Source of the DNA: Rana temporaria
Taxonomy: Eukaryota; Chordata; Amphibia; Anura; Ranidae
Direction: 5' to 3'
Length of the DNA: 64,000 bases
NCBI RefSeq assembly: GCF_905171775.1
Contig: NC_053489.1
Location: 152,189,642 to 152,253,641, forward strand
Part shown: positions 19,840 through 31,367 of the stretch, in pieces
Position numbering within the stretch: the first letter of the stretch is position 1
Layout of the letters: each line of letters opens with the position of its first letter
Notes under the pieces: model-generated
What the model was told of the DNA's origin: nothing
Database searches by the model: none
The model's input: the letters and a program-made list of their open reading frames with translations, nothing else
Position numbers and translations under genes: made by a program

Positions 19840-22180
19840 CAGAATATAAAGACAGAGACAAACAACAGAATCACTTTACTAAGTTAGGGCTCTTTTACAC
19901 GGGTGGCTGGTCGGAAGGGGTTTGGGCAGTGCTAAAACAGACAGCTGAGCTTTACCACCCCCCACCCAGCCTGACAGGACTATACACATGCTGCTGCATT
20001 TTTAACTTGGACTGCAGAGTTTGACAGTCAACAACATCTGTCAAACTTGGCCATTGAGATAAATGAGGCCACTGAAACCACAATCCAAATGCTTGACTCG
20101 CAGCTGTAGTACGGTCCCGCAATGTGAAGAAAAAGTAGGAAAAACATGAAACCTGTCATTATCCACTCAAAACTGCAAAAAACATTTTGTTAACACCATG
20201 TAAAGGGTGATGTGCAGGATAGAGAACGTACTCTGTATTTTTTTAGCTATGCTTTTTCCATTTACTATGGGCAGACAACATGCGAGGCTAAATCTAAGCA
20301 ATCGCCTGAAAATCAATGGAGCTGGTTTATAAATGAATGGAGGCGACGTTGCCCAGAACAGCAGCATTGAGGAATGCAAGGAAGAGCTGTATGATCTTGT
20401 TCCCCGACTAGCTCTCAGGTAGAGGTCTATGAAAACTATCAAGGTCACATTGTTTGAAATCCTAGCAGTTTGCCCTGCAGTCTCCACCATCAATGAGGAC
20501 TTTTGACGAATGAGAATTCCTCTGTATTATTGATTATGATTAAATCTGTCAAATAAGAATGTGGTCAAGGTCACTAACCAATGAGATCGGGAAAAGTTCA
20601 GATTATCCTGCTTTCTTTCTCTAAGCAACACGTTTATTTACTGATAATGCCTGTCATAAACCTAATGATATTACAGTGTCTCTAGTAAGGCAAATCCTTC
20701 CTTTTAGCTGGGGATAGAGTGGGGAAGGGTTGGGTCTATTGTGTTCTGAGCCTCCATTGAGAAGATTTACCTGTACTAAGCTGGCCATACATGGATTTAA
20801 ATTTGGGTGGCCGAATTTCGGTCCATCCATAAGCACCTACAGTGCTGCTGGCTTTAGCCACCAACACTGATCAGTGTTTCTGATGGCGGGGAAGGCTCCC
20901 TGCTGTCAAAGTACAATAGCACAGTAGGAGTGATTCCTCCATCCACATTAAATGCGTGGATGGGGGAATCGGGTCATTTTTTTTTTCATTCCACCTGCTG
21001 AGACAGAAAAGTGATAGGAAATCCCAAATTTTAAAGATGTCCTCAGAACAAGAGGTGAGAGGAAATCTTCCAATAAAAACGTGTTCTACTGTCTTGCTTT
21101 GGGAGATTTCCTCTAACTTACCTTTGCATTCCTGAGACAGGAAGTGAAGAGAATTATTCAATGGTATACAGACAGCAATAAATATATAATATCTGGCATG
21201 GGTTTTATCTCTTCACCTACTCTCTCCCAAAATAAACATAAAAAAAATGGCTCTAAGTACACTAAAATATATATTTAAAAGAGAAGTATGGGTTTCAGTA
21301 AAAAAAAAAATAACTATACTCTCCTAGGTGGATGCTGCATCTGCTGTATCCAAGACTGAGAACTGAGCGATCAAAGACTGCTGATCACTCAGTTCTCAGT
21401 CTTCAGCCTGCAGAGAGCCTGTGACTGTCAGTCACCAGCTCTCTGATCTGCCCTTCCTGCGCTCACTGGACCTGGGGGGTAGGTTGGTGGTTGCTGCAGT
21501 GGCTGGCTCAGGAGAGAAAACAGGTCACAAGGGTGCAGAAGGAACTGCACTCCTGTAATCCATAGGAGAAATACAGACAATAAAGCTTTGGCCATACTTC
21601 TTTAGGCTGGGTTCGGATTATCTTCACATGCGGCTCACAGAAGGGGGTCCGGTGCGTCCCCGTTCACCGTTTCAGGCCCGATTTGAGCCTGAATTTTTGT
21701 CTGAATTCGGACCTGAAACAGACCAAAAGATGCACAGGGCTCCTGTGCAAATCACACCAGAGCCACAGAGGAGATATGTGAAATGGCTCTATAGAGAGCT
21801 GGTCAACATCTCCTGCTATTGCAAATTAGATTCAGGAAACCGCATCCAATTCGCAATAGTGTGAACCCAGTCTTAAAGAGAAGCTGAATTCTGGAAGCTG
21901 TGCTCAAAAAAGGGCACAAGTGTAATCCGTTTTGCTGTTGGCTCCCTACAGACTATTTTTTTCCATTACTGACTTACAATGCCTTGTTCTGCATTGTGTC
22001 TCGGTGTGGAAGCAGCCATGTTGGTGGAGGCAAGGCCTTGCTTCCTTGTGTCAGAACCTCTACCAAGTAGCACAGTAGTGACATCACCAAATCTTACTCC
22101 AAATCAAGTGAGAGTAGCAGCCAGGGGCAGCAGTGCTTTAGATCTTACACTGCAGATATGAGTCTGTAGGCACTGTTGAG
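19840..22180. other. Distal intron 1 of ppic: unique sequence and small MITE remnants
   Basis: A MITE with ends ggctgggttcggat and gtgtgaacccagtct lies at about 21604-21875. A fragment with agctggccatacatgg lies at about 20778. The rest shows no recognisable feature. Confidence 0.5.
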
Positions 22181-22224
22181 CCCTGTGCACACGATCGGTT
22201 TGTCCGATTAAAACAGTCCATCGG

Positions 22225-22960
22225 TCAAACCGATCGTGTGTGGGCCCTATCGGGTTGGGTTTCCATCGGTGAAAAAGAACTGCCAATGACTTGGCACGTT
22301 GTCCATGAGAATCGCAAATCTGAGGAACTTTCGTGGTTCTGGCAGATTGGGACATGAAGATAAGCATCCTGAAGATCCAGGGTAACCATGAATACCAATG
22401 GCCATAATAGATTCCTCACAGAGTAAATGTTTTCCATCCGGAAACGTCTGTAGAGAATATACTTGTTCAGGACGCTCAAATTGATGACCATCCGGAAGTC
22501 GCCGGAGGCTTTCTGAACCGGAAAGATGTGGGAATAAAATCCCTGGAATTTTTGATTTTCCGGGACAAGGGAAATTACCCCTTCTGTTTCCCACATGGAA
22601 ACTAGATTCAACATGGCTTGCCATCTCCCTTGGTTTCTCGGCAGATGAGTAAGAAAAAATCTCTGGGGTGGAAGATTTTTGTATTCTAACCTGTAACCCC
22701 TTTCCAATGTTTGCAGGATAAAAGGAATCTTTGCCCATTCCTTGACAAAATGGGACAACCTTCCCCCTACCCCTATCCTGGCGTCACTGGGGATTTTTGG
22801 AAGGGGCTGAAGCAGTAAAGAGAGCCCCCTTCTTTTGCTTATCTTTGTTAAAAGACCACTTTTTCTTCACCTGTTGCCTGTTGGTTCCAAAACTAGCTTT
22901 GTTTTGGAAACCACGAAAAGTCTTCTTATTCTGCGGCTTATTCATTCACAATAGGGACGT
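22225..22960 (-). pseudogene. Truncated DIRS remnant: end of gag and start of RT
   Basis: The minus-strand frame 22758-22225 (177 aa) carries RT text: WETEGVISLVPENQKFQGFY, GDFRMVINLSVLNKYI, RRFRMENI and DLQDAYLHVPICQNH, after which similarity stops. Immediately 5' (about 22960-22770) the frame gives lysine/asparagine-rich text of a gag tail. The remnant ends at 22225 against a small dispersed repeat and begins where the neighbouring DIRS 3' end stops, so two DIRS copies are joined head-to-tail. Confidence 0.8.
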
Positions 22961-23055
22961 CCCCAAGCAGTGTCAAAAAACGAGGGGTGGGAACAGCAAA
23001 CAAACCAACTTCACCCCAAACAAAACCAGAGCTCCTCAATGGAGGAGTCGCAACC

Positions 23056-23475
23056 TCAAACAGCCGCCTGCAAAACCTTGCGGCCGAAGCAAGCATCCGA
23101 AGATGCACTCACATCAACCTTGTAAAATTTTGTGAAGGTGTGAACGGACAACCAGGTCGCCGCCTTACACACCTGAGAAACAGACGCCTGATTTCTGAAA
23201 GCCCAGGAGGCACCTATCGTCCTGGTTGAATGCCCCGTGACAGGAAAGGGAGGCGCCCGCCCTTGTAGGGCATAAGCCTGAATCACGACCTGTCTGATCC
23301 ACCTAGAGATGGTGGTCGACGAGACCGCCAGGCCCCTCTTGGGACCAGCCACCGAAACAAACAGTGAAGCTGACCTCCAGAACAAAGCAGTAGCAGACAG
23401 GTACACCCACAGAGCTCGGACAACGTCCAAGGAATGCAATGCAGCCTCCTTCAGATGCGACGGCCGAGGACACAA
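23056..23475 (-). pseudogene. DIRS tyrosine recombinase, C-terminal half
   Basis: The 139-residue frame contains VTGHSTRTIGASWAFRNQ (the H-x-x-R box) and, 30 residues on, VHTFTKFYKVDV, which supplies the His and the nucleophilic Tyr, followed by SASSDACFGRKVLQAAV and stop. This is the catalytic end of a DIRS recombinase, which integrates circular DNA by strand exchange. The N-terminal half lies beyond the MITE at 23859-24334. Confidence 0.85.
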
Positions 23476-23858
23476 GGACGGAAGTACAATGTCCTCATTG
23501 AGATGAAAAGCCGAAACGACCTTAGGAAGGAATTAAGGTTGCGGGCGCAACACCACCTTATCCTTGTGGAGAACCAGCTAAGGAGCCTTGCAAGACAAGG
23601 CCGCCAGCTCAGAAACCCGTCTTACAGACGTAATAGCCACCAAAAAGGCTACTTTCTAAAAGAGCGTCAATAAAGGAATCTCCCTAATGTTTTCAAACAG
23701 CGGTTTCTGAAGCACAGAGGACCGGATTCAACTTCCACGGAGGAAGCAGTGGTCGTACCGGAGGGGCCACATGTCGAATCCCCTGTACAAATGTACTCAC
23801 CAGTGAGTGAGCCGCCAAGGGCCGTTAAAAGAAGACAGCCAAGGCTGTAATTTTCCCC

Positions 23859-24334
23859 TTAAAGGGGTTTTCCACCTTTTTTTTTAAGTTTATTAAAAGT
23901 CAGCAGCTGCAAAAAGTGTAGCTGCTGGCTTTTAATAAATAGACACTTACCTGCTCCACGGATCCAGCGACGCGCCGGCCGGGGCTCCGTTCCTCGCCCC
24001 CCCTCGCCGGCCGGCGTCTTCATTCTTAGTGTGGGCACCCGGCAGTGACAGCTTTCGGCTTCACGGCCGGGCACCCACTGCGCATGCGCGAGCAGCAGTG
24101 CGCGAGCGGCGCCGTCCCATTGGACAGGCGCTTGTCTACAGGGAGGGGCTGTGAAAAGGCGATTAAGCTAATCGCCTTTCCAGCCCCTCGGCGGAAGGAG
24201 GAAGTGGGACAGGAAGTCCCCTTCTCCTGAAGCCCCCACTCCCCCCCAAAAAAATTACATGCCAAATGTGACATGTAAGGGGGCGAGGAGTGGGTTAAGC
24301 GGAAGTTCCATTTTTAGGTGGAACTCCGCTTTAA
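23859..24334. mobile_element. TTAA-flanked MITE inside the DIRS recombinase
   Basis: TTAA is at 23859-23862 and 24331-24334. The left end is aggggttttccacc; the right end reads agcggagttccacc on the other strand. A second internal hairpin near the right end (gcggaagttcc / ggaactccgc, 24299-24330) suggests a nested or tandem terminus. The middle is CpG-rich (gccggccggg words). Confidence 0.85.
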
Positions 24335-24692
24335 CCGTACTTAGGGGAAACTTCTGGTCCACACCACGCTGTAAAAACAGCAGGATCCTGGAAAACAAGT
24401 ATACACGTGGACGCCACTTCATGTCCTCACACATCGAGATGTAGGCCTTCCACGTACGATAAATCTTCCGAGAAGAAGACTTCCGTGCCCTCTGCATGAT
24501 AGAAATAATCGAATCCGACAGGACTTGGTCCCTTGACACCTGGCTTTCAATAGCCATGCCATTAAAGCCAGCGACTGTAAAGCAGGATGAAGTATGGGAC
24601 CTTGCGACATAAGGTCTTCTCGCAACTGTAGTCGCCAAGGAACATCCGCCACCATACGCACTAGGTCGGTGTACCAGGGACCCCGAGGCCAA
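24255..24692 (-). pseudogene. DIRS tyrosine recombinase, N-terminal part
   Basis: The frame includes SRDQVLSDSIISIMQRARK, SSSRKIYRTWKAYISMCED and LFSRILLFLQRGVDQKFPLS TVK in order, the DNA-binding core-recognition part of DIRS recombinases. From about 24334 downwards the frame runs into the MITE and loses similarity. Confidence 0.75.
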
Positions 24693-24759
24693 TCTGGAGC
24701 AATGAGGATCATCGGGATCCTCTCAGTCTGCACCCTGCGAAGTAGACGAGGGAGAAGTT

Positions 24760-25827
24760 TTAGTGGGGGGGAAGGCATACAGTAGTCGATACTGTCCCCA
24801 CAGAGCCATCAACGTGTCCGTCGCGTCTGCCTAGGGGTCCTTGGACCTGGCCACAAACCTCAACACCTTCCGATTGAGTCGAGAAGCCAGATCCACATGT
24901 GACGTGCCCCATCTGTGACAAATGAGTTGAAACACATCTGGGTGTAGCGACCACTCTCCCTGGTCCAGCATCTGGTGACTTAGGTAGTCCGCTTGCCAGT
25001 TTTCTATGCCCGGGATTTATGCGGCCTGAAGGGCCGGAGATCTCAGCCACCAGACCAGGGAAGTTCTGACTAGATGGCTCACCCGTATCTGACAATCCAG
25101 GGACAACGGAGATTTGTCCCATTTGGACAGGATCTCCTTCTGTAGGACACGAGTGTGGTATTGAGCATACAGAACTGCCTCGAAGGAGGCTACCATGAGA
25201 CCGAGAACTCGCATGCAAAAACGCAGCGAGGACCATTTCCGGGATGCCAGCAGCTTCATCGCCGCATGAGGAGTCCAGAACCAAGCCCAGGTATTCCAGG
25301 CACTGAGTCGGCACCAACACCGACTTCTGGAGGTTCAAAACCCAACCAAAGTCTTGAAGGGTCTGAGTGGCGATCGCCACATCCTCCTCTAATTCTGATT
25401 CTGAGGTAGTTCTCAGAAGAAGGTCCTCCAGGTAACCCACGATAGCGATTCCTCACTGTCTCAGCAAGGTCAGAATCGGGGCGAGCACCTTGGTGAAAAC
25501 CCTTGGTGTCGATGCCAGGCCAAAAGGGAGAGCCACAAATTGGTAGTGGTCATCCCCGACTGTAATGCGCAGAAACCTCTGATGTCTGACAAATATGGGG
25601 ACATGCAAGTAAGCATCCTTGATGTCCAATGACGCCAGAAAATCCCTGGGATAGAGTGCCGCGACTACAGAGCGCACTGATTCCATCCTGAACCGTTGGA
25701 CTTTCACAAAGCAGTTGAGGGCCCTGAGATCCAGGATCGGTCGGACCCCCTCCTTTTTTGGGACCACAAACAGGTTTGGATAAAAACCCTGAAATCTTTC
25801 CTGCAATGGCACAGGTACGATCACCAC
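24760..25827 (-). pseudogene. DIRS reverse transcriptase with altered YLDD box
   Basis: Frame 25827-25453 gives FQGFYPNLFVVPKK, GVRPILDLRALNCFVKV, LASLDIKDAYLHVPIFVRHQ and YQFVALPFGLASTPRVFTKV. Frame 25440-24760 continues with GYLEDLLLRTTSESELEED, DFGWVLNLQKSVLVPTQ and LEYLGLVLDSS. The metal-binding YLDD box has become YLED. A stop lies between the two frames, so it is not functional. Confidence 0.85.
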
Positions 25828-26094
25828 GTGCGCCAGCAGATCCTACACTGCCCCAAACAGGGCATACCGACGAGTCGGAGGAAGCTGAAGGTTGGATGGA
25901 AAAAATCAGTTTGGTGGGCAAGAGAGAAACTCTATCTTGTATCCTGAGGAAACAACCTCTCAAACACACGGTCAGAGATCCGTGAAGTCCACCGAGCCGC
26001 GAATGCGCAAAGACGACCCCCCACCCAAATGTCGGGCGGGAGCAGACCTTCATGCGGTCACAGGTTTGTTCCCAGGCTAGTTGGGCTTGCGAAA

Positions 26095-27268
26095 TCAGGG
26101 ATGTTTTTGTCCCTCAGCCGGTGCCTTATTGGCCTGGGATTGCTTACCTGCAGCACTGGGCGGGTGAAAAAAACGCTTATGAGCGGAGGAGGACCCATGC
26201 CTACGTTGTGGCTCCTTACCCTTTTTGGATTGTGGGAGCAGAGTACTCTTTCCTCCCGTTGCATCATTGATAATGTCATCCAGCGAGGCTCCAAAAAGTC
26301 TCTCATCCTTAAAGGGTAAATCAGGAAAGGCTTTCTTAGAAGCCTGATCCGCAGACCAACGTTTCAGCCATATCAGGCGACGCAGTACCACCGCAGAGAC
26401 CGAGGCCCTGGACAGCAAGGGAATCGTATCTAGGGCCGACTCGCAAACAAACTTAGGGCCTGCACCAACTGGTCGGCCAGTTTCACACAGGCCAGGGGAG
26501 CCTGTTGTCCCTTCAACTCGCGGTGCAGTATTTTTGCCCACTCAGTGAGAGTCTGAGACACCAAGGCCCCGGCTACAGCCAGACGCACTGCTGACCCCAC
26601 CACAGTGAACGGGCCACTGCCTCAGCCCTCTTGTCCGCAGGGTCCATGAAAGCAGGACCCCGTCCACCGGAAGGGTGGTCACCTTGTTTAACCTGGACAC
26701 AGGGGGGGGGGGGTCCACTATCGGAGAAGTCTATTTCTTCAGGAAACTTTCCTCAAAAGGGTAACGAACCAATATACATTTGGGGACCAAAAATGCCCTT
26801 TGCGGCCGTTTCCATTCCTTGTATAGAAGTTTACCATGATAAGGTACACAAGGAAACACATTCTCAGTGCGGGTCGGCTTACAGAACCCGAAAGGGACCG
26901 AAATCTCTGTAGATGCGTCCGCCTTATCCTCCAATTTTAGAGTATCCTGCACCACGGTGAGAAGTGCTACAATCAGCGCCCTATCATGCGCTGACCCCGG
27001 ACACAGAGTCATCCTCACTGTCCGAACGGTCACGGTCCGCATCCTCTGATACATCAGTAACTGGGCCTGAGTCAGCATCAGAGTTATCCCCGGAAGATGG
27101 TGGGGGGAGGGGGTGCTTTTTACCCCCCCTTCGCCTGCACACCGCTTCCACCCTGGCAACAAAAGCCTCCAGGACAGCCGACATAGCGTCCACAGAAACA
27201 GCAGGTGCAGGGGCACCAGTTGCTAACACAGGTATGTCTGCGGAAAAAGCATCAGCTTCCGACGCCAT
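26095..27268 (-). pseudogene. DIRS gag-like region
   Basis: Frame 26541-26095 has FVCESALDTIPLLSRASVSA, LFGASLDDIINDATGGKSTL and a basic, glutamine-rich tail, the usual end of DIRS gag before RT. Frame 27268-26984 is rich in acidic and serine residues (SEDADRDRSDSEDDSVSG). The two are out of frame with each other. Function in the family: particle or nucleic-acid binding protein. Confidence 0.65.
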
Positions 27269-27520
27269 GTTGACCCACGCCTGACACCCTTTTAGACATA
27301 AGATAAGGCACAGAGCCCACCCTCCTAGCTGCTACATGTGCCGAGGGGTCCCCCTCCAGAAGTACCCACCACCCAAACAGGTGCTGTACAGCTGCCGTCC
27401 GCAATGTCACATCCGAGGTGCTCTCCCCGCACAACTGCACTTGTCACATTTCCTCCTGAGATGTGCTTAGGCTGTTTGCGCCATTCACATGCCCATACCA
27501 CCGCTAGAGGCCAAAAACCC

Positions 27521-27785
27521 ACAAGAAAATGGCCGCCGTACGGCCGCCCTGTAGAAAGGCATGCGGGCTACAAGAAAATGGCTGCCAAGTAAAAACAGCA
27601 TAGAGCGGCGGACACCGCCACAATGGCGGCCGGACACAGACAAAGCGCACAAGCTACAAAAAAATGGCCAAGTGAAAACAGCATAGAGCGGCGGACACCA
27701 CCACAATGGCGGCCGGACACAAACAAATCCCGCGGGCTACAAGAAAATGGCCGCCAAGTAAAAACAGCATAGAGCAGGGGACACA
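27521..27785 (-). repeat. Tandem repeats in the DIRS leader
   Basis: Text such as aagaaaatggccgccaagt, aaaacagcatagagcggcgg and acaatggcggccggacac recurs about three times with a spacing of roughly 60-80 bp. It is G/C-rich compared with the surroundings and lies in the presumed untranslated leader of the DIRS element. Confidence 0.7.
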
Positions 27786-28689
27786 TGTACTGCAGGGCAA
27801 ACACAGCAAACAGGCAGCGAACACCCGAACGGAGGCCCCCCCCCCACACATGACACCCGGGACAGCACCCCAAGGAGAGCGGACCCCCAGCGTAGCCCAC
27901 CACTAGAGCATGGAGCCCACCCAGGCGGACCCCCGGCCACACAGCAAGCCCAGCTCACAGAGCCTAGGGAGGAGGGAAGGGAGGGAAAGAAGAAGAAAGG
28001 GTGGAAAATAAAACCTCGTCGACTTCCCCGGGAATGTCCAGCCGCTCCACCCTGCCGAGTCAGGGGGAAATGCTACTTACCAGTCCTGTGTGGATAGCTG
28101 GAAGCATCCCTGACAGATCCACCACCCGAGTAATACGGGGGTAGCTGTCGGCCCGGCACACTGTGACACGAACAGTAATAGCCCAGTCATATATGTGCCG
28201 CGGAGGGTGGAGCTCACCGGCCACCCCTGGAGCAAACAGGGCCTGTCGTGGCTAACCCAGCGCGTAGCTAAAGGCCTGCACACGCTCGATGGCTGAAACT
28301 GGGGTGACTACAAGGATCTAGGACATCCAGCCTGTTGCCCAGTCGGCAGTTGATAGTAGATCTCAAGATCCAAGTAGAATTTTTTTTTTTTTAAAGAAAT
28401 AGAAAAAATCACCCGGACCATGGGTCCCCAGGGAGCCAGGTTCTTCTCCTATGCTAGGCAGAAAAAAACTGAGCTGCTGCATGCAGGGAGAGGGGTTGTA
28501 CCCACAGGGACCGCCTCCTGTGCGATACTGTACAGTTTTAAAGTTGTATTAACACATTAACATGTTTATGCCTAGAAGGCTAATACCCCATTGTCAAGAA
28601 TATGCTGCTGTGTCCGTCCATGAACACAAGAGAAAAGGGATTTTTACTATTTGTATTTAGCCACTGAAAGAGTTGGAGCATGTTACTAT

Positions 28690-30935
28690 AAATTCTAAGG
28701 TGCATTCTCTATAAATTCCAGGGTGTTCCTTATAAATATCATGTTTTTTCCCTTTAAATTCTGGGGTTTCTTCTCTATAAATTTTAGAATGTGTTTCCTC
28801 TGAATTCCAGGATATGTTCCCTTATAAATTCCAAGGTACATTCTTTAACAATTTTGAAGTTTGCTCTCTATAAATTGTAGAACAGGTTTAAAAAATATGG
28901 GGTTTGTTCCCTATAAATCAGAGCAATGTTCCCTATAATTTCTGAGTAGTGTTCCCTAAAAATCCCAGGGGGTTTTCCCCACTGATCGGGGCAATGTTCC
29001 CCATAAATCCTGGGGACTGTTCCCTATAGATGTTTCCATTAAATTAGATAGTTTGCGGCAATGTTCCCTATAGATTCTAAGGACATGCTTCCTATAGATC
29101 AGGGCAATGTTCTCTTTAAATCCCGGGGACAGCTCTCTATAGATCGGGGTGATGGTCCTTAGAAATCCTGGGGAGAGCTTCCTATAGATCCAAGAGACAT
29201 TCCCTATAAATGACAGGGAGAGCTCCCTATAGATCGGGGCGCTGTTCCTAATAAATCCCAAGGGGAGCTCCCTATAGATTGGCGTGCTGTTCCCTATAAA
29301 TCCAGGGGAGAGCTCTCTAAAGATTAAAGTGACTTTCCCTACAAATCCTGGGAAGAGCTCCCTATAGGTCGGGGTGACGTTCCCTACAAATCCCGGGGAG
29401 AACTCCCCATAGATCGGGGTGACGTTCCCTACAAATCCCAGGGAGAGCTCCCCATAGATCGGGGTGTCGTTCCCTACAAATCCCAGGGAGAGCTCCCCAT
29501 AGATCGGGGTGTCGTTCCCTACAAATCCCAGGGAGAGCTCCCCATAGATCGGGGTGTCGTTCCCTACAAATCCCAGGGAGAGCTCCCCATAGATCGGGGT
29601 GACGTTCCCTACAAATCCCGGGGAGAGCTCCCCATAGATCCGGGTGACGTTCCCTACAAATCCCGGGGAGAGCTCCCCATAGATCCGGGTGACGTTGCCT
29701 ACAAATCCCAGGGAGAGCTCCCCATAGATCGGGGTGACGTTCCCTATAAATCCCGGGAAGAGCTCCCCATAGATCGGGGTGACGTTCCCTATAAATCCCG
29801 GGAAGAGCTCCCCATAGATAGGGGTGACGTTGCCTACAAATCCCGGGGAGAGCTCCCCATAGATCGGGGTGATGTTCCCTACAAATCCCAGGGAGAGCTC
29901 CCCATAGATCGGGGTGACGTTCCCTATAAATCCCGGGGAGAGCACCCCATAGATCGGGGTGACGTTCCCTACAAATCCCAGGGAGAGCTCCCTATAGGTC
30001 GGGGTGACGTTCCCTATAAATCCCGGGGAGAGCTCCCCATAGATCGGGGTGACGTTCCCTATAAATCCCAGGGAGAGCTCCCCATAGGTCGGGGTGACGT
30101 TCCCTATAAATCCCGGGGAGAGCTCCCCATAGATCGGGGTGACGTTGCCTACAAATCCCGGGGAAAGCTCCCCATAGATTGGGGTGACGTTCCCTACAAA
30201 TCCCGGGGAGAGCTCCCCATAGATCGGGGTGACGTTCCCTACAAATCCCGGGGAGAGCTCCCCATAGATCGGGGTGACGTTGCCTACAAATCCCGGGGAA
30301 AGCTCCCCATAGATCGGGGTGACGTTCCCTACAAATCCCAGGGAGAGCTCCCCATAGATCGGGGTGACGTTGCTTACAAATCCCCGGGAGAGCTCCCCAT
30401 AGATTGGGGTGACGTTCCCTACAAATCCCAGGGAGAGCTCCCCATAGATTGGGGTGACGTTGCCTACAAATCCCCGGGAGAGCTCCCCATAGATTGGGGT
30501 GACGTTCCCTACAAATCCCAGGGAGAGCTCCCCATAGATTGGGGTGACGTTCCCTACAAATCCCGGGGAGAGCTCCCCATAGATCGGGGTGACGTTGCCT
30601 ACAAATCCCGGGGAAAGCTCCCCATAGATCGGGGTGACGTTCCCTACAAATCCCAGGGAGAGCTCCCCATAGATTGGGGTGACGTTGCTTACAAATCCCC
30701 GGGAGAGCTCCCCATAGATTGGGGTGACGTTCCCTACAAATCCCAGGGAGAGCTCCCCATAGATTGGGGTGACGTTGCCTACAAATCCCCGGGAGAGCTC
30801 CCCATAGATTGGGGTGACGTTCCCTACAAATCCCAGGGAGAGCTCCCCATAGATTGGGGTGACGTTGCCTACAAATCCCAGGGAGAGCTCCCCATAGATT
30901 GGGGTGACGTTGCCTACAAATCCCCGGGAGAGCTT
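28690..30935. repeat. 45-bp minisatellite in ppic intron 1
   Basis: The consensus unit (plus strand) is built from agatcggggtgacgttccct, acaaatccca and gggagagctccccat, 45 bp. From about 29.3 to 30.93 kb the register is exact: the same phase recurs every 180 bp. From 29.3 back to about 28.69 kb the copies become progressively diverged. Roughly 45-50 units in all. Because 45 is a multiple of 3 and the unit has no stop in one minus frame, a frame of about 660 codons stays open (15-residue unit containing IYGELSPGFVGN); I read this as a by-product, not a gene. Confidence 0.95.
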
Positions 30936-31140
30936 GTGGAAGACACCTACCTATGGGATGAAGATGTTAATCTGCTGTATAGAAGGATCTCCTATCTGTG
31001 TCCTATGACCCGGGTAAGGATCTCTCAGTCCTATGACTACAAATAGAGTTTGTCGGATTGAGTAGCTCGGAGTTCCTCTTTAATGAAGGAGCCGTTCTTA
31101 TGGAATGATCCTGGAAGGATCCAGCGGCTCCCCCTCTACA

Positions 31141-31367
31141 TTCCGCTATATGAGGAGGACATGTATACAGCAGGTAGGTGTATAGTCTATGGAGTGAGCA
31201 GGTTATGCTCCCCTATGATCTCCCGTACCTTGTGAGTGACAGCGGGACCCCGCTATATTCCGCTATATGAGGAGGAGGACATGTATACAGCAGGTCTATG
31301 GAGTGAGCAGGTTAGAAGTTCTGCCCCCCTATGATCTCCGGTACCTTGTGAGTGACAGCGGGACCCC
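31141..31367. repeat. Tandem duplication covering the exon 1 splice donor
   Basis: Copy 1 is 31141-31251 and copy 2 is 31258-31367, both starting ttccgctatatgaggagga and ending gtgacagcgggacccc. Copy 2 contains the last 23 bases of ppic exon 1 with its donor. Copy 1 therefore holds a duplicate exon end (31229-31251) with an intact decoy donor AAG|gtacgg, 116 bases inside the intron. Confidence 0.9.

Larger units (their letters stand above)
22980..28530 (-). mobile_element. DIRS retrotransposon remnant, nearly full layout
   Basis: Reading right to left on the minus strand: a GC-rich leader (28.5-27.3 kb), gag-like acidic frame (27268-26984, 26541-26095), reverse transcriptase (25827-24760), RNase H region (about 25000-24700), and tyrosine recombinase (24692-23056). 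That order is the DIRS1 order. Several stops and frame changes break the frames, and the recombinase is split by a TTAA MITE. It lies in intron 1 in the same direction as ppic. Confidence 0.85.

Noticed and set aside
28956..29945. 329-codon minus-strand frame with 15-residue repeats
   Set aside because: It is the 45-bp minisatellite read in a frame without stops; the openness follows from unit length. It lies in a ppic intron, lacks an ATG, and has no splice or start context.
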